Source: JAJFJD01 sp965228425
GTDB taxonomy: Bacteria; Pseudomonadota; Alphaproteobacteria; UBA8366
Assembly (NCBI GenBank): GCA_965228425.1
Contig: OZ245815.1
Coordinates: forward strand, 2,914,001 to 2,978,000
Direction of reading: 5' to 3'
DNA length: 64,000 nucleotides
The position numbers were made by a program, and so were the translations under genes. Within the stretch, counting starts at the first letter, position 1; each line of letters opens with the position of its first letter. The notes beneath the pieces were generated by a model that had not been told where the DNA came from, did no database searches, and saw only the letters and a program-made list of their open reading frames with translations. Below, in pieces: positions 9,141 to 17,011 of this stretch.

Positions 9141-9273
9141 ATCCTTAATCTATAGTCCAAAAGAATGCCGACCTAGCCAGAGAGATAGGTGTCCCCACCG
9201 ATCGGCTACCCCCTATTGTGACAAAGATGGCTGAAGGCCCTCTTCTGACGCAATTACAAGGGTTTGCAAGATA

Positions 9274-9828
9274 ATGTTACGGGGATATTGGGTTGCCGCT
9301 GTGTCGATCGCGGCCGTATTATTGGTTGGCTTGCCGGCGTCGGCCATGACGGTTGGACCCGGCAATACCGTCTGGAACGCGAATACGTCCTTATCCTGTT
9401 CCGGCCCGAACGCGGCGACCAATTCGTCCTGTATCGATCACGAGCGGGTATCCAGAACCTTTGAAGTCACCGAGGCGCTCACCCTGCGGACGACGGCCTT
9501 GCGCGTCGAGAACATGGTCGATTTCAAGCTTCGTCTGTTCGAAGTCGCCACGGATACGACGCTCGCCTCCCTGACGGTGGATGCGGCCGGGGTGACGGTG
9601 TCCGATCAACTGCTGTCCTTCTCCGCTCTGCAGCCCGGTGTGCTCTACGCGCTGGCGGCGGCAGGCGATGTTTTCTTCCCAGTCGGGGAAACCGCCGGCA
9701 GTGGGCGGTACAGCTTCCAGGCCATCGTGGTCCCCGTCGCGCAAACGCCCTTGCCGGGTGCGATTTGGCTTATGTTGAGCGGGTTGACCGCCTTGCTGCT
9801 CGGCGCGAGCCGCCGCAGTGCCAACTAA
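9274..9828 (+). CDS. Secreted protein with C-terminal VPLPA/PEP-CTERM-like sorting signal
   Basis: 184-residue exported protein. An N-terminal signal peptide (helix near 6-20, cut after ASA) precedes a beta-rich body with two close cysteines (Cys42 and Cys53) and no family I recognise. The tail starting at residue 158, TPLPGAIWLMLSGLTALLLG then ASRR, has the three parts of an exosortase signal: a short P-L-P motif, a hydrophobic helix and a terminal basic cluster. It resembles the VPLPA-CTERM class read by XrtD rather than classic VPEP. It is the only such protein in the window and lies about 6.4 kb from the exosortase, so it is the likely cognate substrate. It overlaps the 3' end of the convergent VanZ-like gene by 4 bp. 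Confidence 0.8.
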   Translation: MLRGYWVAAVSIAAVLLVGLPASAMTVGPGNTVWNANTSLSCSGPNAATNSSCIDHERVSRTFEVTEALTLRTTALRVENMVDFKLRLFEVATDTTLASLTVDAAGVTVSDQLLSFSALQPGVLYALAAAGDVFFPVGETAGSGRYSFQAIVVPVAQTPLPGAIWLMLSGLTALLLGASRRSAN

Positions 9829-10244
9829 GGCGCGTCCTGGCCCGGGCTCGCCGCGCCGATCCCGAGAAAATTCGCAACGCCTCGCATGAGGGTCGTGCCG
9901 ATTACCACGCCGGCCATGTTTGCGCCGAAGTCGGGCCAGCTTCCGGTACGATAGGGAACGGCGATCTGCGCAAGCTCCAGAGCCGCGCCAAACAGCGTCA
10001 ATCCGATCAACAGCGGCCAAAAGTGGCGGCGCGCCGAAAAGGCGAGGGTTCCCGAGATCGCCAAGACGCCGTAGGCGGCGATATGGCGCCATTTGTCCAG
10101 GCCATCGTAAATCTGACCCGGGATACCGGGCTTCAAAGACAGATAGGCGACGATGATCACGGCAAGGACGAAGGCCGCGCGCAGCAACGGTTCCCAGCGC
10201 CTTGCCGTTTTACGTATCCGTTCGGCGACTGTGTTTTGGAGCAT
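9825..10244 (-). CDS. VanZ-like family membrane protein
   Basis: 139-residue protein with four hydrophobic helices. The VanZ-like fingerprint is seen as LDKWRHIAAYGVLA, then a Glu in ALELAQIAVPYRTGSWPDFGAN, with the conserved D-K-H, E-Q, P-R and D-x-x-A-N residues. VanZ relatives alter glycopeptide susceptibility in Gram-positives; the role in Proteobacteria is unknown, so no function is claimed. The frame is open further upstream, but that stretch translates the tRNA-Cys gene, so the ATG at 10242-10244, downstream of the tRNA, is chosen. Co-transcription with the tRNA is possible because it starts 74 nt after the tRNA's 3' end. Confidence 0.8.
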   Translation of the reverse strand: MLQNTVAERIRKTARRWEPLLRAAFVLAVIIVAYLSLKPGIPGQIYDGLDKWRHIAAYGVLAISGTLAFSARRHFWPLLIGLTLFGAALELAQIAVPYRTGSWPDFGANMAGVVIGTTLMRGVANFLGIGAASPGQDAP

Positions 10245-10317
10245 CAGATACAGGGCCGCCCGCAGCCTATCGATGTAAGGCGGGTCGGGCCGATCCCCGG
10301 TGAATTTCGCCGCAGGG

Positions 10318-10391
10318 TGGAGGTCCGGGCCGGAATCGAACCGACGTACAAGGCTTTGCAGGCCTCTGCATAACCACTCTGCCACCGGACC
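10318..10391 (-). tRNA. tRNA-Cys (GCA)
   Basis: On the minus strand GGTCCGG pairs with CCGGACC to give a 7-bp acceptor stem, with discriminator T and an encoded CCA end (10318-10320). The T-arm contains GTTCGATTC. The anticodon loop CTGCAAA is closed by GAGGC/GCCTT and gives anticodon GCA, cysteine. Length is 74 nt including CCA. Confidence 0.96.
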
Positions 10392-10521
10392 AACGCATCA
10401 ATTACGTCGGCGTCATATACGGGTCCGGCCGCCAGGGGTCAAGCGCCGTGGCCGTCGCCCGTATCCGTTGTTTTCCTGAGAATAGAAAGATATAAACGGT
10501 CAGAACTGTGTTGGCGATTTG

Positions 10522-10540
10522 TTAGGATTTTCGTTCCTAA
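10522..10540. promoter_or_regulatory. Short palindrome upstream of the PCMT-like gene
   Basis: TTAGGA (10522-10527) and TCCTAA (10535-10540) are exact reverse complements with a 7-nt spacer, 36 bp before the ATG at 10577. Position and symmetry suggest an operator or a leader hairpin. No -35/-10 pair is convincing next to it. Confidence 0.3.
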
Positions 10541-10576
10541 ATTCTTCAACAGATTTCTGGGGGGAGTATCAGTTCC

Positions 10577-11230
10577 ATGGATTTCGCCGTTGCCCGGCGC
10601 AACATGGTCGAGTGTCAGCTTAGAACGAACCGCATTACGCAGGAGGCGGTGATCGCCGCGATGGGCGAAGTGCCGCGCGAACAGTTCGTTCCCGACAATC
10701 TCGCGAATATTGCTTACGTCGATGAGGATCTCGCCGTTGGTGGCGAGCGTTACTTGTTGGAGCCGATGGTGCTCGGCCGATTGCTCCAGGAATGCCGCGC
10801 GAACCTTGACGACGTGGCGCTTCTGGTTGGATGCGGCACCGGCTATACAGCGGCCGTTCTGTCGAAACTATGCGGGGCGGTGTTTGCGCTGGAGAGTGAC
10901 GGATCGTTTGCCGAAAAGGCATCGGGTTTGCTGGCAACGCTTGGTGCCGACAACGCGGTCGTTGTCGAGGGACCGCTCGACAAAGGCTGGCCCGGCGAAG
11001 CGCCCTACAACTTGATCGTTTTCGATGGCGCGGTCGCGGAGGTGCCCGATGCCATCCTGGATCAGCTCGCGGATGACGGACGGTTGGTTGCGGTTGTTTG
11101 CGACGATCAGGACGTCGGCCGCGCAACATTGATGGAAAAGCGCGGCGGTATCGTGTCGAGCCGAACCTTGTTCGATGCCAGCACGCCGGTGCTTCCCGGA
11201 TTCGCGAAAACAGCAGGTTTTGTGTTTTAG
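10577..11230 (+). CDS. PCMT-family (protein-L-isoaspartate O-methyltransferase-like) protein
   Basis: 217-residue Rossmann-type methyltransferase. The N-terminus MDFAVARRNMVECQLRTN and VPREQFVPDNL are typical of the PCMT-like proteins found before tolC in alphaproteobacteria. The SAM-binding loop reads LLVGCGTGYTAAVL near residue 82, where the usual E-x-G-x-G has become V-G-C-G-T-G. The standard PCMT substrate loop (GQTISQP) seen in the true Pcm at 50282 is missing; YLLEPMVLG occupies its place. The repair activity is therefore doubtful, and a changed or lost substrate is likely. A GGGGGGAG ribosome-binding site lies 10 nt upstream. It reads toward tolC, 325 bp downstream. Confidence 0.8.
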   Translation: MDFAVARRNMVECQLRTNRITQEAVIAAMGEVPREQFVPDNLANIAYVDEDLAVGGERYLLEPMVLGRLLQECRANLDDVALLVGCGTGYTAAVLSKLCGAVFALESDGSFAEKASGLLATLGADNAVVVEGPLDKGWPGEAPYNLIVFDGAVAEVPDAILDQLADDGRLVAVVCDDQDVGRATLMEKRGGIVSSRTLFDASTPVLPGFAKTAGFVF

Positions 11231-11555
11231 GACTGTCATGGGTCAACATTTTGTGGTTTTATCGAGGTGTCTAGGTGTTAGACGAGGGGGGAGTCGACCA
11301 AACCGCATCTTTTTGTTGGGCCAGTTCTGGTACCGATCAACCGGCGCCATGCCGCAAACCTACGCATCGGGCGACTTTTCCCGATGGCGTGCATTTGCAT
11401 AGCCGACGGAAGGCGATCGTTGGCATGTGAATTGCAAAATTCGGTTCGAGAACGGAGCAGGGGCTCCGGCATTTCTTTGGTGGGTTTGTTGACAAGAGGA
11501 CGTACACGCTCTGTCTAGAACATTAAAAATCGTGGGTGGTGGCAATCGATCGAAG
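11231..11555. promoter_or_regulatory. Intergenic region upstream of tolC with a consensus -35 box
   Basis: No coding frame is supported in this 325-bp gap. A perfect TTGACA lies at 11489-11494; 17 nt later TGTCTA (11512-11517) is a poor -10, so the promoter call is tentative. A 7-bp inverted repeat, CATCGGG (11365-11371) and CCCGATG (11380-11386), could form a hairpin after the upstream methyltransferase gene, but it has no T-tract. Confidence 0.4.
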
Positions 11556-12962
11556 ATGCTCAACACCCGGCGCAAGTTGACCAAGAGGGCAATGGGGAGC
11601 GTTTCCGCGCTGGTTTGCGCTGGATTCCTAATGCTGCCCATAAGTGCCGCCAAAGGCGACTCATTGGTCGACGCGATCATCCTGGCATATCAGAACAATC
11701 CGACACTTCAGGCGCAGCGGGCGAACGTCCGCGTTGCCGATGAGGGTGTTCCTCAAGCTTCCTCGGGTTGGCGGCCGACGGTCGAGATTTTGGGCGACGG
11801 CGGTGCCATCACTGAGGAATCCCGGGGATCCACGTCGACGAGTGACACGCGGGGCCGCTATTCGGGCAACCTGCGGGTGACGCAGAATCTGTATTCCGGC
11901 GGCGGGACGGTGTCGGATATCCGGCGCGCCGAAAACTCGGTTCGGGCGGAACGGGCGCGGTTGGCCGTGACCGAACAGGATGTTCTGCTCAGCGTCGTCC
12001 GCGCTTACATGGATGTGTTCCGGGATGCGGCGGTGCTGCGCCTGAATATCAACAATGAAAAGGTTCTGGCCCGTCAACTCGAGGCGACACGGGATCGATT
12101 CAATGTGGGCGAGGTGACGCGCACCGACGTTTCGCAGGCCGAGGCCCGCCTCTCACGTGCGACAGCCGATAGAATTCAAGCCGAAGGGGACCTTCAAATC
12201 GGACGCGGGGTGTTTGTCCAGGTTGTGGGGCAACCTCCGGAAGACCTGACCAAACCGCCGATGGTACGGGACTTGCCGTCCAGCCGCGAAGAGGCCATCG
12301 CAATGGCACAGGACAACAATCCGATCGTCAGAGCTGCCTTGTTCGACGAACGCGCGTCGCTGGAGAATGTCAACGTCGTTCGGAGCGAACTGTTACCGAA
12401 GGTGGATGTCGTCGGTGAAGGCGGACGGTCGCGGAACCAGTCGGCCAGCAACCTGACCCGCGACTCGGCGAGCATTACAGCCCAACTGACGGTGCCGCTG
12501 TATCAGCGGGGTGCGGTTTCGAGCCGTGTCCGCGAAGCGAAGCAGGTTGTCGGGCGGAATCGCCTGTTGTTGGCGGAAGCGCGCCGCGAGGCGACCGAGG
12601 CCGGTAACAGCGCATGGGAATCGCTGGTCACGGCGCGCGCCCGTATCCGCTCGTTTTCCGCAGAAGTCCGGGCGAATCGCATTGCTTTGGAAGGGGTTCA
12701 GCAAGAGGCCTTGGTGGGGTCGCGAACGGTTCTGGATGTCTTGGATGCCGAACAGGAACTGCTTGATGCGCAGGTCAATCTTGTTCGTGCGGAACGTGAT
12801 GAAATCGTCGCACAGTATGATTTGCTCTCGGCCATCGGCCGTTTGACGGGCAATGGCTTGAGTCTCAATACGGAGTTGTATACTCCTGAAGTGTACTATA
12901 ACTCGGTTAGACACAAGCTTTGGGGGCTGGGGAAGGTCCCAGTTAAGTCGAAGGGAAAATAA
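11556..12962 (+). CDS. tolC: TolC-family outer membrane efflux/type I secretion channel
   Basis: 468-residue outer-membrane protein that forms the trimeric beta-barrel and periplasmic alpha-barrel used by efflux pumps and type I secretion. A signal peptide ends near SAAKG. Two homologous outer-membrane-efflux repeats follow: LVDAIILAYQNNPTLQAQRA starts the first and SREEAIAMAQDNNPIVRAAL the second, each leading into long helices. The C-terminus has the typical GSRTVLDVLDAEQELLDAQ and AQYDLLSAIGRLTG. The ATG at 11556 is used; a GTG at 11532 is also in frame. It sits 325 bp after the PCMT-like gene and is followed by popZ and valS, an order common in alphaproteobacteria. Confidence 0.93.
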   Translation: MLNTRRKLTKRAMGSVSALVCAGFLMLPISAAKGDSLVDAIILAYQNNPTLQAQRANVRVADEGVPQASSGWRPTVEILGDGGAITEESRGSTSTSDTRGRYSGNLRVTQNLYSGGGTVSDIRRAENSVRAERARLAVTEQDVLLSVVRAYMDVFRDAAVLRLNINNEKVLARQLEATRDRFNVGEVTRTDVSQAEARLSRATADRIQAEGDLQIGRGVFVQVVGQPPEDLTKPPMVRDLPSSREEAIAMAQDNNPIVRAALFDERASLENVNVVRSELLPKVDVVGEGGRSRNQSASNLTRDSASITAQLTVPLYQRGAVSSRVREAKQVVGRNRLLLAEARREATEAGNSAWESLVTARARIRSFSAEVRANRIALEGVQQEALVGSRTVLDVLDAEQELLDAQVNLVRAERDEIVAQYDLLSAIGRLTGNGLSLNTELYTPEVYYNSVRHKLWGLGKVPVKSKGK

Positions 12963-13047
12963 CCAGGGTCGACGGAGGACCGGCGCGATGAAGAAGCGGC
13001 GGAGAATTTGACGGCACTCGGTTGAAATCAGTCAGGATGATCGAACG

Positions 13048-13641
13048 ATGAGTGAGGCAGGCGACCAACAAGAACCTTCGATGGAAGAAATTCTTGCTTC
13101 CATTCGAAAGATTATCTCCGAGGATGGGGAAGAGGAAGCCACGCCGCAGGTTGAGGCGGAAGCACCCGTTCCCGAGCCGGAACCGGAGCCTGAACCCGAG
13201 CCGGAGCCTGAACCTGAACCTGAACCCGAGCCGGTCGCGGAAGAGCCGCTTGAACTCACCGACGAGATCGAACCGGTAGAAGAGCCGCTCGAACTGACGG
13301 AGGAGATTGAATCGTCGGACGAGCATGCGATCGAGATATTCGACGAGCCAGAGCCGGAACCCGAGCCCGAACCGGAGCCCGTCGCCGAAATCGACCCTGC
13401 GCCGCTTGCGCCAGTGGAATCAATCGTGTCCAGCGACACGTCTGCAGCCGGAGTTTCCTCCTTCATGGAATTGTCCCAGTCGGTGAAATCGCAGCGGGGC
13501 GGTCTGACGATCGAGCAGTTGGCGGAAGAACTAATGCGTCCGATGCTCCGCCAATGGCTTGACGACAACCTCCCCGATATGGTCGAACGTCTCGTCCGAC
13601 GCGAGATTGAGCGTATGGCCCGCACCGGAGAAGACGGCTAA
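13048..13641 (+). CDS. popZ: PopZ/DUF2497-family polar organizing protein
   Basis: 197-residue acidic protein. Residues 1-30, with PSMEEILASIRKIISED, form the conserved N-terminal helix of PopZ/DUF2497, which in Caulobacter binds partner proteins. A long disordered linker of repeated Pro-Glu dipeptides spans about residues 41-62 and 101-112. The C-terminus (about 150-190), with TIEQLAEELMRPMLRQWLD and MVERLVRREIERMAR, is the oligomerization domain. PopZ forms a polar microdomain that tethers ParB/centromere and recruits cell-cycle proteins. The start is ATG 13048. The gene follows tolC and precedes valS, a synteny that supports the call. The Pro-Glu linker is encoded by an imperfect 6-bp repeat that may vary in length. 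Confidence 0.88.
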   Translation: MSEAGDQQEPSMEEILASIRKIISEDGEEEATPQVEAEAPVPEPEPEPEPEPEPEPEPEPEPVAEEPLELTDEIEPVEEPLELTEEIESSDEHAIEIFDEPEPEPEPEPEPVAEIDPAPLAPVESIVSSDTSAAGVSSFMELSQSVKSQRGGLTIEQLAEELMRPMLRQWLDDNLPDMVERLVRREIERMARTGEDG

Positions 13642-13692
13642 ATCTCTCCATCCGGGCCTGTGATCTAAATTCTGGCCTGGAATAAAGTGTAA

Positions 13693-16353
13693 ATGCCGGT
13701 TCTCGAAAAGACTTTCCAGCCCGCAGCGGTTGAGAAGAAGCATTACGAACGTTGGGAATCCGACGGCGCGTTCGCATGCGGTGCGGCTCCCGACGGCGAT
13801 CCTTACACCATCGTGATTCCGCCGCCGAACGTGACCGGCAGTCTCCATATGGGGCATGCCCTCAACAACACGCTGCAGGACATCCTAATCCGATATGCGC
13901 GGATGCGTGGGCGCGACGCCTTGTGGCAACCGGGCATGGACCATGCCGGGATTGCGACGCAGATGGTCGTCGAGCGCCAACTGGCCGAGGCTGGCAACAT
14001 CTCGCGCCGTGAGTTGGGTCGTGACGCGTTCATCGAGCGCGTCTGGGAATGGAAAGAGGAATCGGGCGGTACGATCACCGGCCAGCTTCGCCGCCTCGGC
14101 GCGTCTTGCGACTGGAGCCGTGAACGTTTCACCATGGACGACGGCTTGAGCCGTGCCGTTCTTAAGGTGTTCGTGGAACTCTACAACAAGGGCTTGATTT
14201 ACAAAGATAAGCGTCTGGTGAACTGGGATCCGAAGCTGGAGACGGCGATCTCCGACCTCGAGGTCGAGCAACGCGAGACGCAGGGCAAGCTCTGGTATTT
14301 CAACTATCCGGTCGAAGGCGAGGACGGGGTGTTCCTGACCGTCGCGACTACACGGCCGGAAACCATGCTGGGTGACACCGCCGTTGCCGTTCATCCGGAA
14401 GACGAGCGTCATGCCCACCTTATTGGCAAGCACTGTATTCTGCCGTTGGTGGGCCGCCGTATCGTCATCGTCGGGGACGAATATGCCGACCCGGAACAGG
14501 GGTCCGGCGCGGTCAAGATCACCCCGGCGCATGATTTCAACGATTTCGAGGTCGGCCGGCGGCACGACCTGGAGATGATCAACATTTTCGACGTGGGCGG
14601 ACGCATCAACGAGAATGCGCCGGACGCCTACCAGGGGCTGGACCGGTTCGAAGCCCGCGATAAGGTGGTCCGGGACATCGAGACCGCCGGTCTGCTGGCG
14701 AAGATCGAGGATCACGTCCATACGGTGCCGTATGGCGACCGCGGCGGCGTGCCCATCGAACCCTATCTGACCGACCAATGGTTCGCGGACGCCAAGGAAC
14801 TGGCGAAGCCCGCGATCGCCGCGGTCGAGGACGGCCGGACAAAGTTCTTTCCGGAAAGCTGGTCGAAGACCTATTTCGAATGGATGCGGAACATCCAGCC
14901 GTGGTGTATCTCGCGCCAGCTTTGGTGGGGCCATCAGATTCCCGCCTGGTACGGGCCCGACGGCCAGGTCTTCGTCGAGTTGGACGAGGCTGCCGCCCAG
15001 GCCGCCGCCGATGCGCATTACGGTAAGGCGGTCGATCTGACCCGGGACGAGGACGTTCTCGATACCTGGTTCTCGTCGGGCCTGTGGCCGTTTTCGACAT
15101 TGGGCTGGCCGGACGCGACGCCGGAACTGGCGCGGCACTATCCGACCGACGTTCTGGTCACCGGATTCGACATCATCTTCTTCTGGGTTGCCCGGATGAT
15201 GATGATGGGCCTGCATTTCATGGGCGAGGTGCCGTTCCGGACCGTATACGTCCATGCCTTGGTCCGGGACGAGCGCGGGCAGAAAATGTCCAAATCCAAA
15301 GGCAACGTCATCGACCCGCTCGACCTGATCGATCAATTCGGTTCGGACGCCTTGCGCTTCACACTCTCGACGCTGGCCGCGCCGGGGCGCGACATCCGCA
15401 TGTCCGAAAGCCGCGTCGAAGGGTCCCGCAACTTCGCGACGAAGCTTTGGAATGCCGCCCGCTTTTGTCAGATAAACGGATGCGTCTCGGGCGGGGACTT
15501 CGATCCGGCATCGCCCAGCCAGACCGTGAACCGCTGGATCGTCGGCGAAGTCGCAAAATGCGAATCCGACGTCTCGAAACAGCTTGCCAACTATCGGTTC
15601 AACGAGGCGTCGAACACGCTGTATCAGTTCGCCTGGGGAACCTTTTGCGATTGGTACCTGGAATTCTGCAAACCGCTGTTGAACGGTGACGACGCGGCAC
15701 TCAAGGCCGAGACGCAGGCGACCGCGGGCTGGGCCCTCGACCAAATCCTGCTGATGCTGCATCCCTTCATGCCGTTCGTCACCGAAGAGCTTTGGGGTGC
15801 GTTGGCCGAGGACCGGCCCGCCGACCTGATCCGGTCGCGGTGGCCCGTCTATCCCGACGGCATTATCGACGAAGACGTGGCGAAGGAGCTCGATTGGGTG
15901 GTCCGGTTGATCTCGGAGGCCCGATCGGTCCGGTCGGAGATGAATATTCCGGCGGGAGCCAAGATTCCGATGATCCTGAAAGGGGCCGGCAGTAGGGCGG
16001 CATCCTGGTTGCGGACCCATGAACCGTTGGTTCTGCGGTTGGCGCGTCTAGACGGGATCAGCTTGGGCGAAGATATCCCCCAAGGGTCCGTACAGTTTGT
16101 GCACGACGAGGCGACGGTCGCGTTGCCGATCGCCGATGTCATCGATATCGAACAGGAACAGCAGCGGCTGGAGAAGGAAATCGCCAAGGTCGACGGTGAG
16201 ATCAAGAAGCTCCAAAAAAAGCTGTCGAACGAGCAATTCCTGAGCAAGGCGCCGGAAGCGGTCGTCGACGAGCAGCGTGGCCGGCTGGCGGACGAAGAGA
16301 CGGCGCGCGTGAAGCTGGACGAAGCATTGAAACGGCTTTCGGCGGTCGCCTGA
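13693..16353 (+). CDS. valS: Valyl-tRNA synthetase
   Basis: 886-residue class I aminoacyl-tRNA synthetase that charges tRNA-Val. The HIGH motif appears as HMGH at residues 52-55 after PPPNVTGSL, and the KMSKS loop appears as GQKMSKSKGN. The editing (CP1) domain has TTRPETMLGDTAV. The C-terminal arm is a coiled coil beginning EQEQQRLEKEIAKVDGEIKK, typical of ValS. Length is normal for bacterial ValS. The gene follows popZ by 51 bp. Confidence 0.97.
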   Translation: MPVLEKTFQPAAVEKKHYERWESDGAFACGAAPDGDPYTIVIPPPNVTGSLHMGHALNNTLQDILIRYARMRGRDALWQPGMDHAGIATQMVVERQLAEAGNISRRELGRDAFIERVWEWKEESGGTITGQLRRLGASCDWSRERFTMDDGLSRAVLKVFVELYNKGLIYKDKRLVNWDPKLETAISDLEVEQRETQGKLWYFNYPVEGEDGVFLTVATTRPETMLGDTAVAVHPEDERHAHLIGKHCILPLVGRRIVIVGDEYADPEQGSGAVKITPAHDFNDFEVGRRHDLEMINIFDVGGRINENAPDAYQGLDRFEARDKVVRDIETAGLLAKIEDHVHTVPYGDRGGVPIEPYLTDQWFADAKELAKPAIAAVEDGRTKFFPESWSKTYFEWMRNIQPWCISRQLWWGHQIPAWYGPDGQVFVELDEAAAQAAADAHYGKAVDLTRDEDVLDTWFSSGLWPFSTLGWPDATPELARHYPTDVLVTGFDIIFFWVARMMMMGLHFMGEVPFRTVYVHALVRDERGQKMSKSKGNVIDPLDLIDQFGSDALRFTLSTLAAPGRDIRMSESRVEGSRNFATKLWNAARFCQINGCVSGGDFDPASPSQTVNRWIVGEVAKCESDVSKQLANYRFNEASNTLYQFAWGTFCDWYLEFCKPLLNGDDAALKAETQATAGWALDQILLMLHPFMPFVTEELWGALAEDRPADLIRSRWPVYPDGIIDEDVAKELDWVVRLISEARSVRSEMNIPAGAKIPMILKGAGSRAASWLRTHEPLVLRLARLDGISLGEDIPQGSVQFVHDEATVALPIADVIDIEQEQQRLEKEIAKVDGEIKKLQKKLSNEQFLSKAPEAVVDEQRGRLADEETARVKLDEALKRLSAVA

Positions 16354-16373
16354 GGCAACGCCACGGAGGAGTG

Positions 16374-16880
16374 ATGCGCGCGTATCTGCGGGTATTTGCC
16401 GTTGCGGCACTTCTCGCCGGGTGCGGAACCATCGACGCCCGATCGGTACAGGATATCGGTGTTTGGGGGATCGGCTGGCAACTCAAGGCGCCGCAGAATC
16501 GCATCGGACCGGCCATTCCGCCGGTCGTTACATTCCTTCGCGCTGAAAATCCGGCGATCAAGAGCCTTGAACCGACACGGCCTGTGGCGGCGATGTTTCG
16601 CACGGTCGTCCTCAAGCTCACCGGATCGGTGCACGCCAAGGTCGAACGCCGTTTGATCGGCGTTTTCACCGTATCGGGGCAGGGGTGCGCTCTTCGAGGA
16701 TATCCCGTTCGGGAGGACGGCGGGACGGTTGCCGCCTTTCTGACCCTCGACAGCGGCGCGATGGCGGGCGAGCCGTCCGCCTGGACCCTCTGCGAACCCC
16801 AGGCATTGCCCGCAGGCCGGGAGGCGGCGTTTCGGGTCCTTCTGCTGTCCACGCTGGACCGGGCACTGTCCCGGCCCTAG
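16374..16880 (+). CDS. Lipoprotein paralogous to the N-terminal half of the next gene's metallopeptidase
   Basis: 168-residue predicted lipoprotein with signal peptide and lipobox LLAGC. It matches no family I know. It aligns by eye with the N-terminal half of the downstream peptidase: WGIGWQLK with WGDGWQAK, then R-x5-P-x6-LR, then VERRLIGVFTVSG with VRDRLVGIYLVEG about 60 residues later. The HEFGH peptidase segment has no counterpart here. Two cysteines near residues 104 and 142 could form a disulfide. A GGAGG site at 16365-16369 precedes ATG 16374; the GTG at 16371 is less well placed. It reads 131 bp upstream of its relative, so a partner or regulator role is possible inference. Confidence 0.72.
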   Translation: MRAYLRVFAVAALLAGCGTIDARSVQDIGVWGIGWQLKAPQNRIGPAIPPVVTFLRAENPAIKSLEPTRPVAAMFRTVVLKLTGSVHAKVERRLIGVFTVSGQGCALRGYPVREDGGTVAAFLTLDSGAMAGEPSAWTLCEPQALPAGREAAFRVLLLSTLDRALSRP

Positions 16881-17011
16881 CGGCGGCCCGCCCCTTAACA
16901 ATTTGTTACCCATCGGGGCCTAGACTCCCACGATTCGGGTATCGCAGGGCCTTCGAAATTCTATTTTTTCGATCTATATCAGCATTCTAGTTGTTCTCAG
17001 GTGGCCGAAGC

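Noticed and set aside
10245..10385. N-terminal extension of the VanZ-like protein
   Set aside because: The first 22 or so codons of the longer frame translate the tRNA-Cys gene; the ATG at 10242-10244 is the better start.
11489..11517. TTGACA/TGTCTA pair as a definite sigma-70 promoter
   Set aside because: The -35 is perfect but the -10 is poor, so I list it only as tentative.
13032..13625. Minus-strand Ser/Gly-rich open frame over popZ
   Set aside because: It is the antisense of the Pro-Glu repeats and has no family; popZ is the real gene.
13885..16020. Long minus-strand open frame antisense to valS
   Set aside because: High-GC antisense shadow; the plus-strand ValS is unambiguous.
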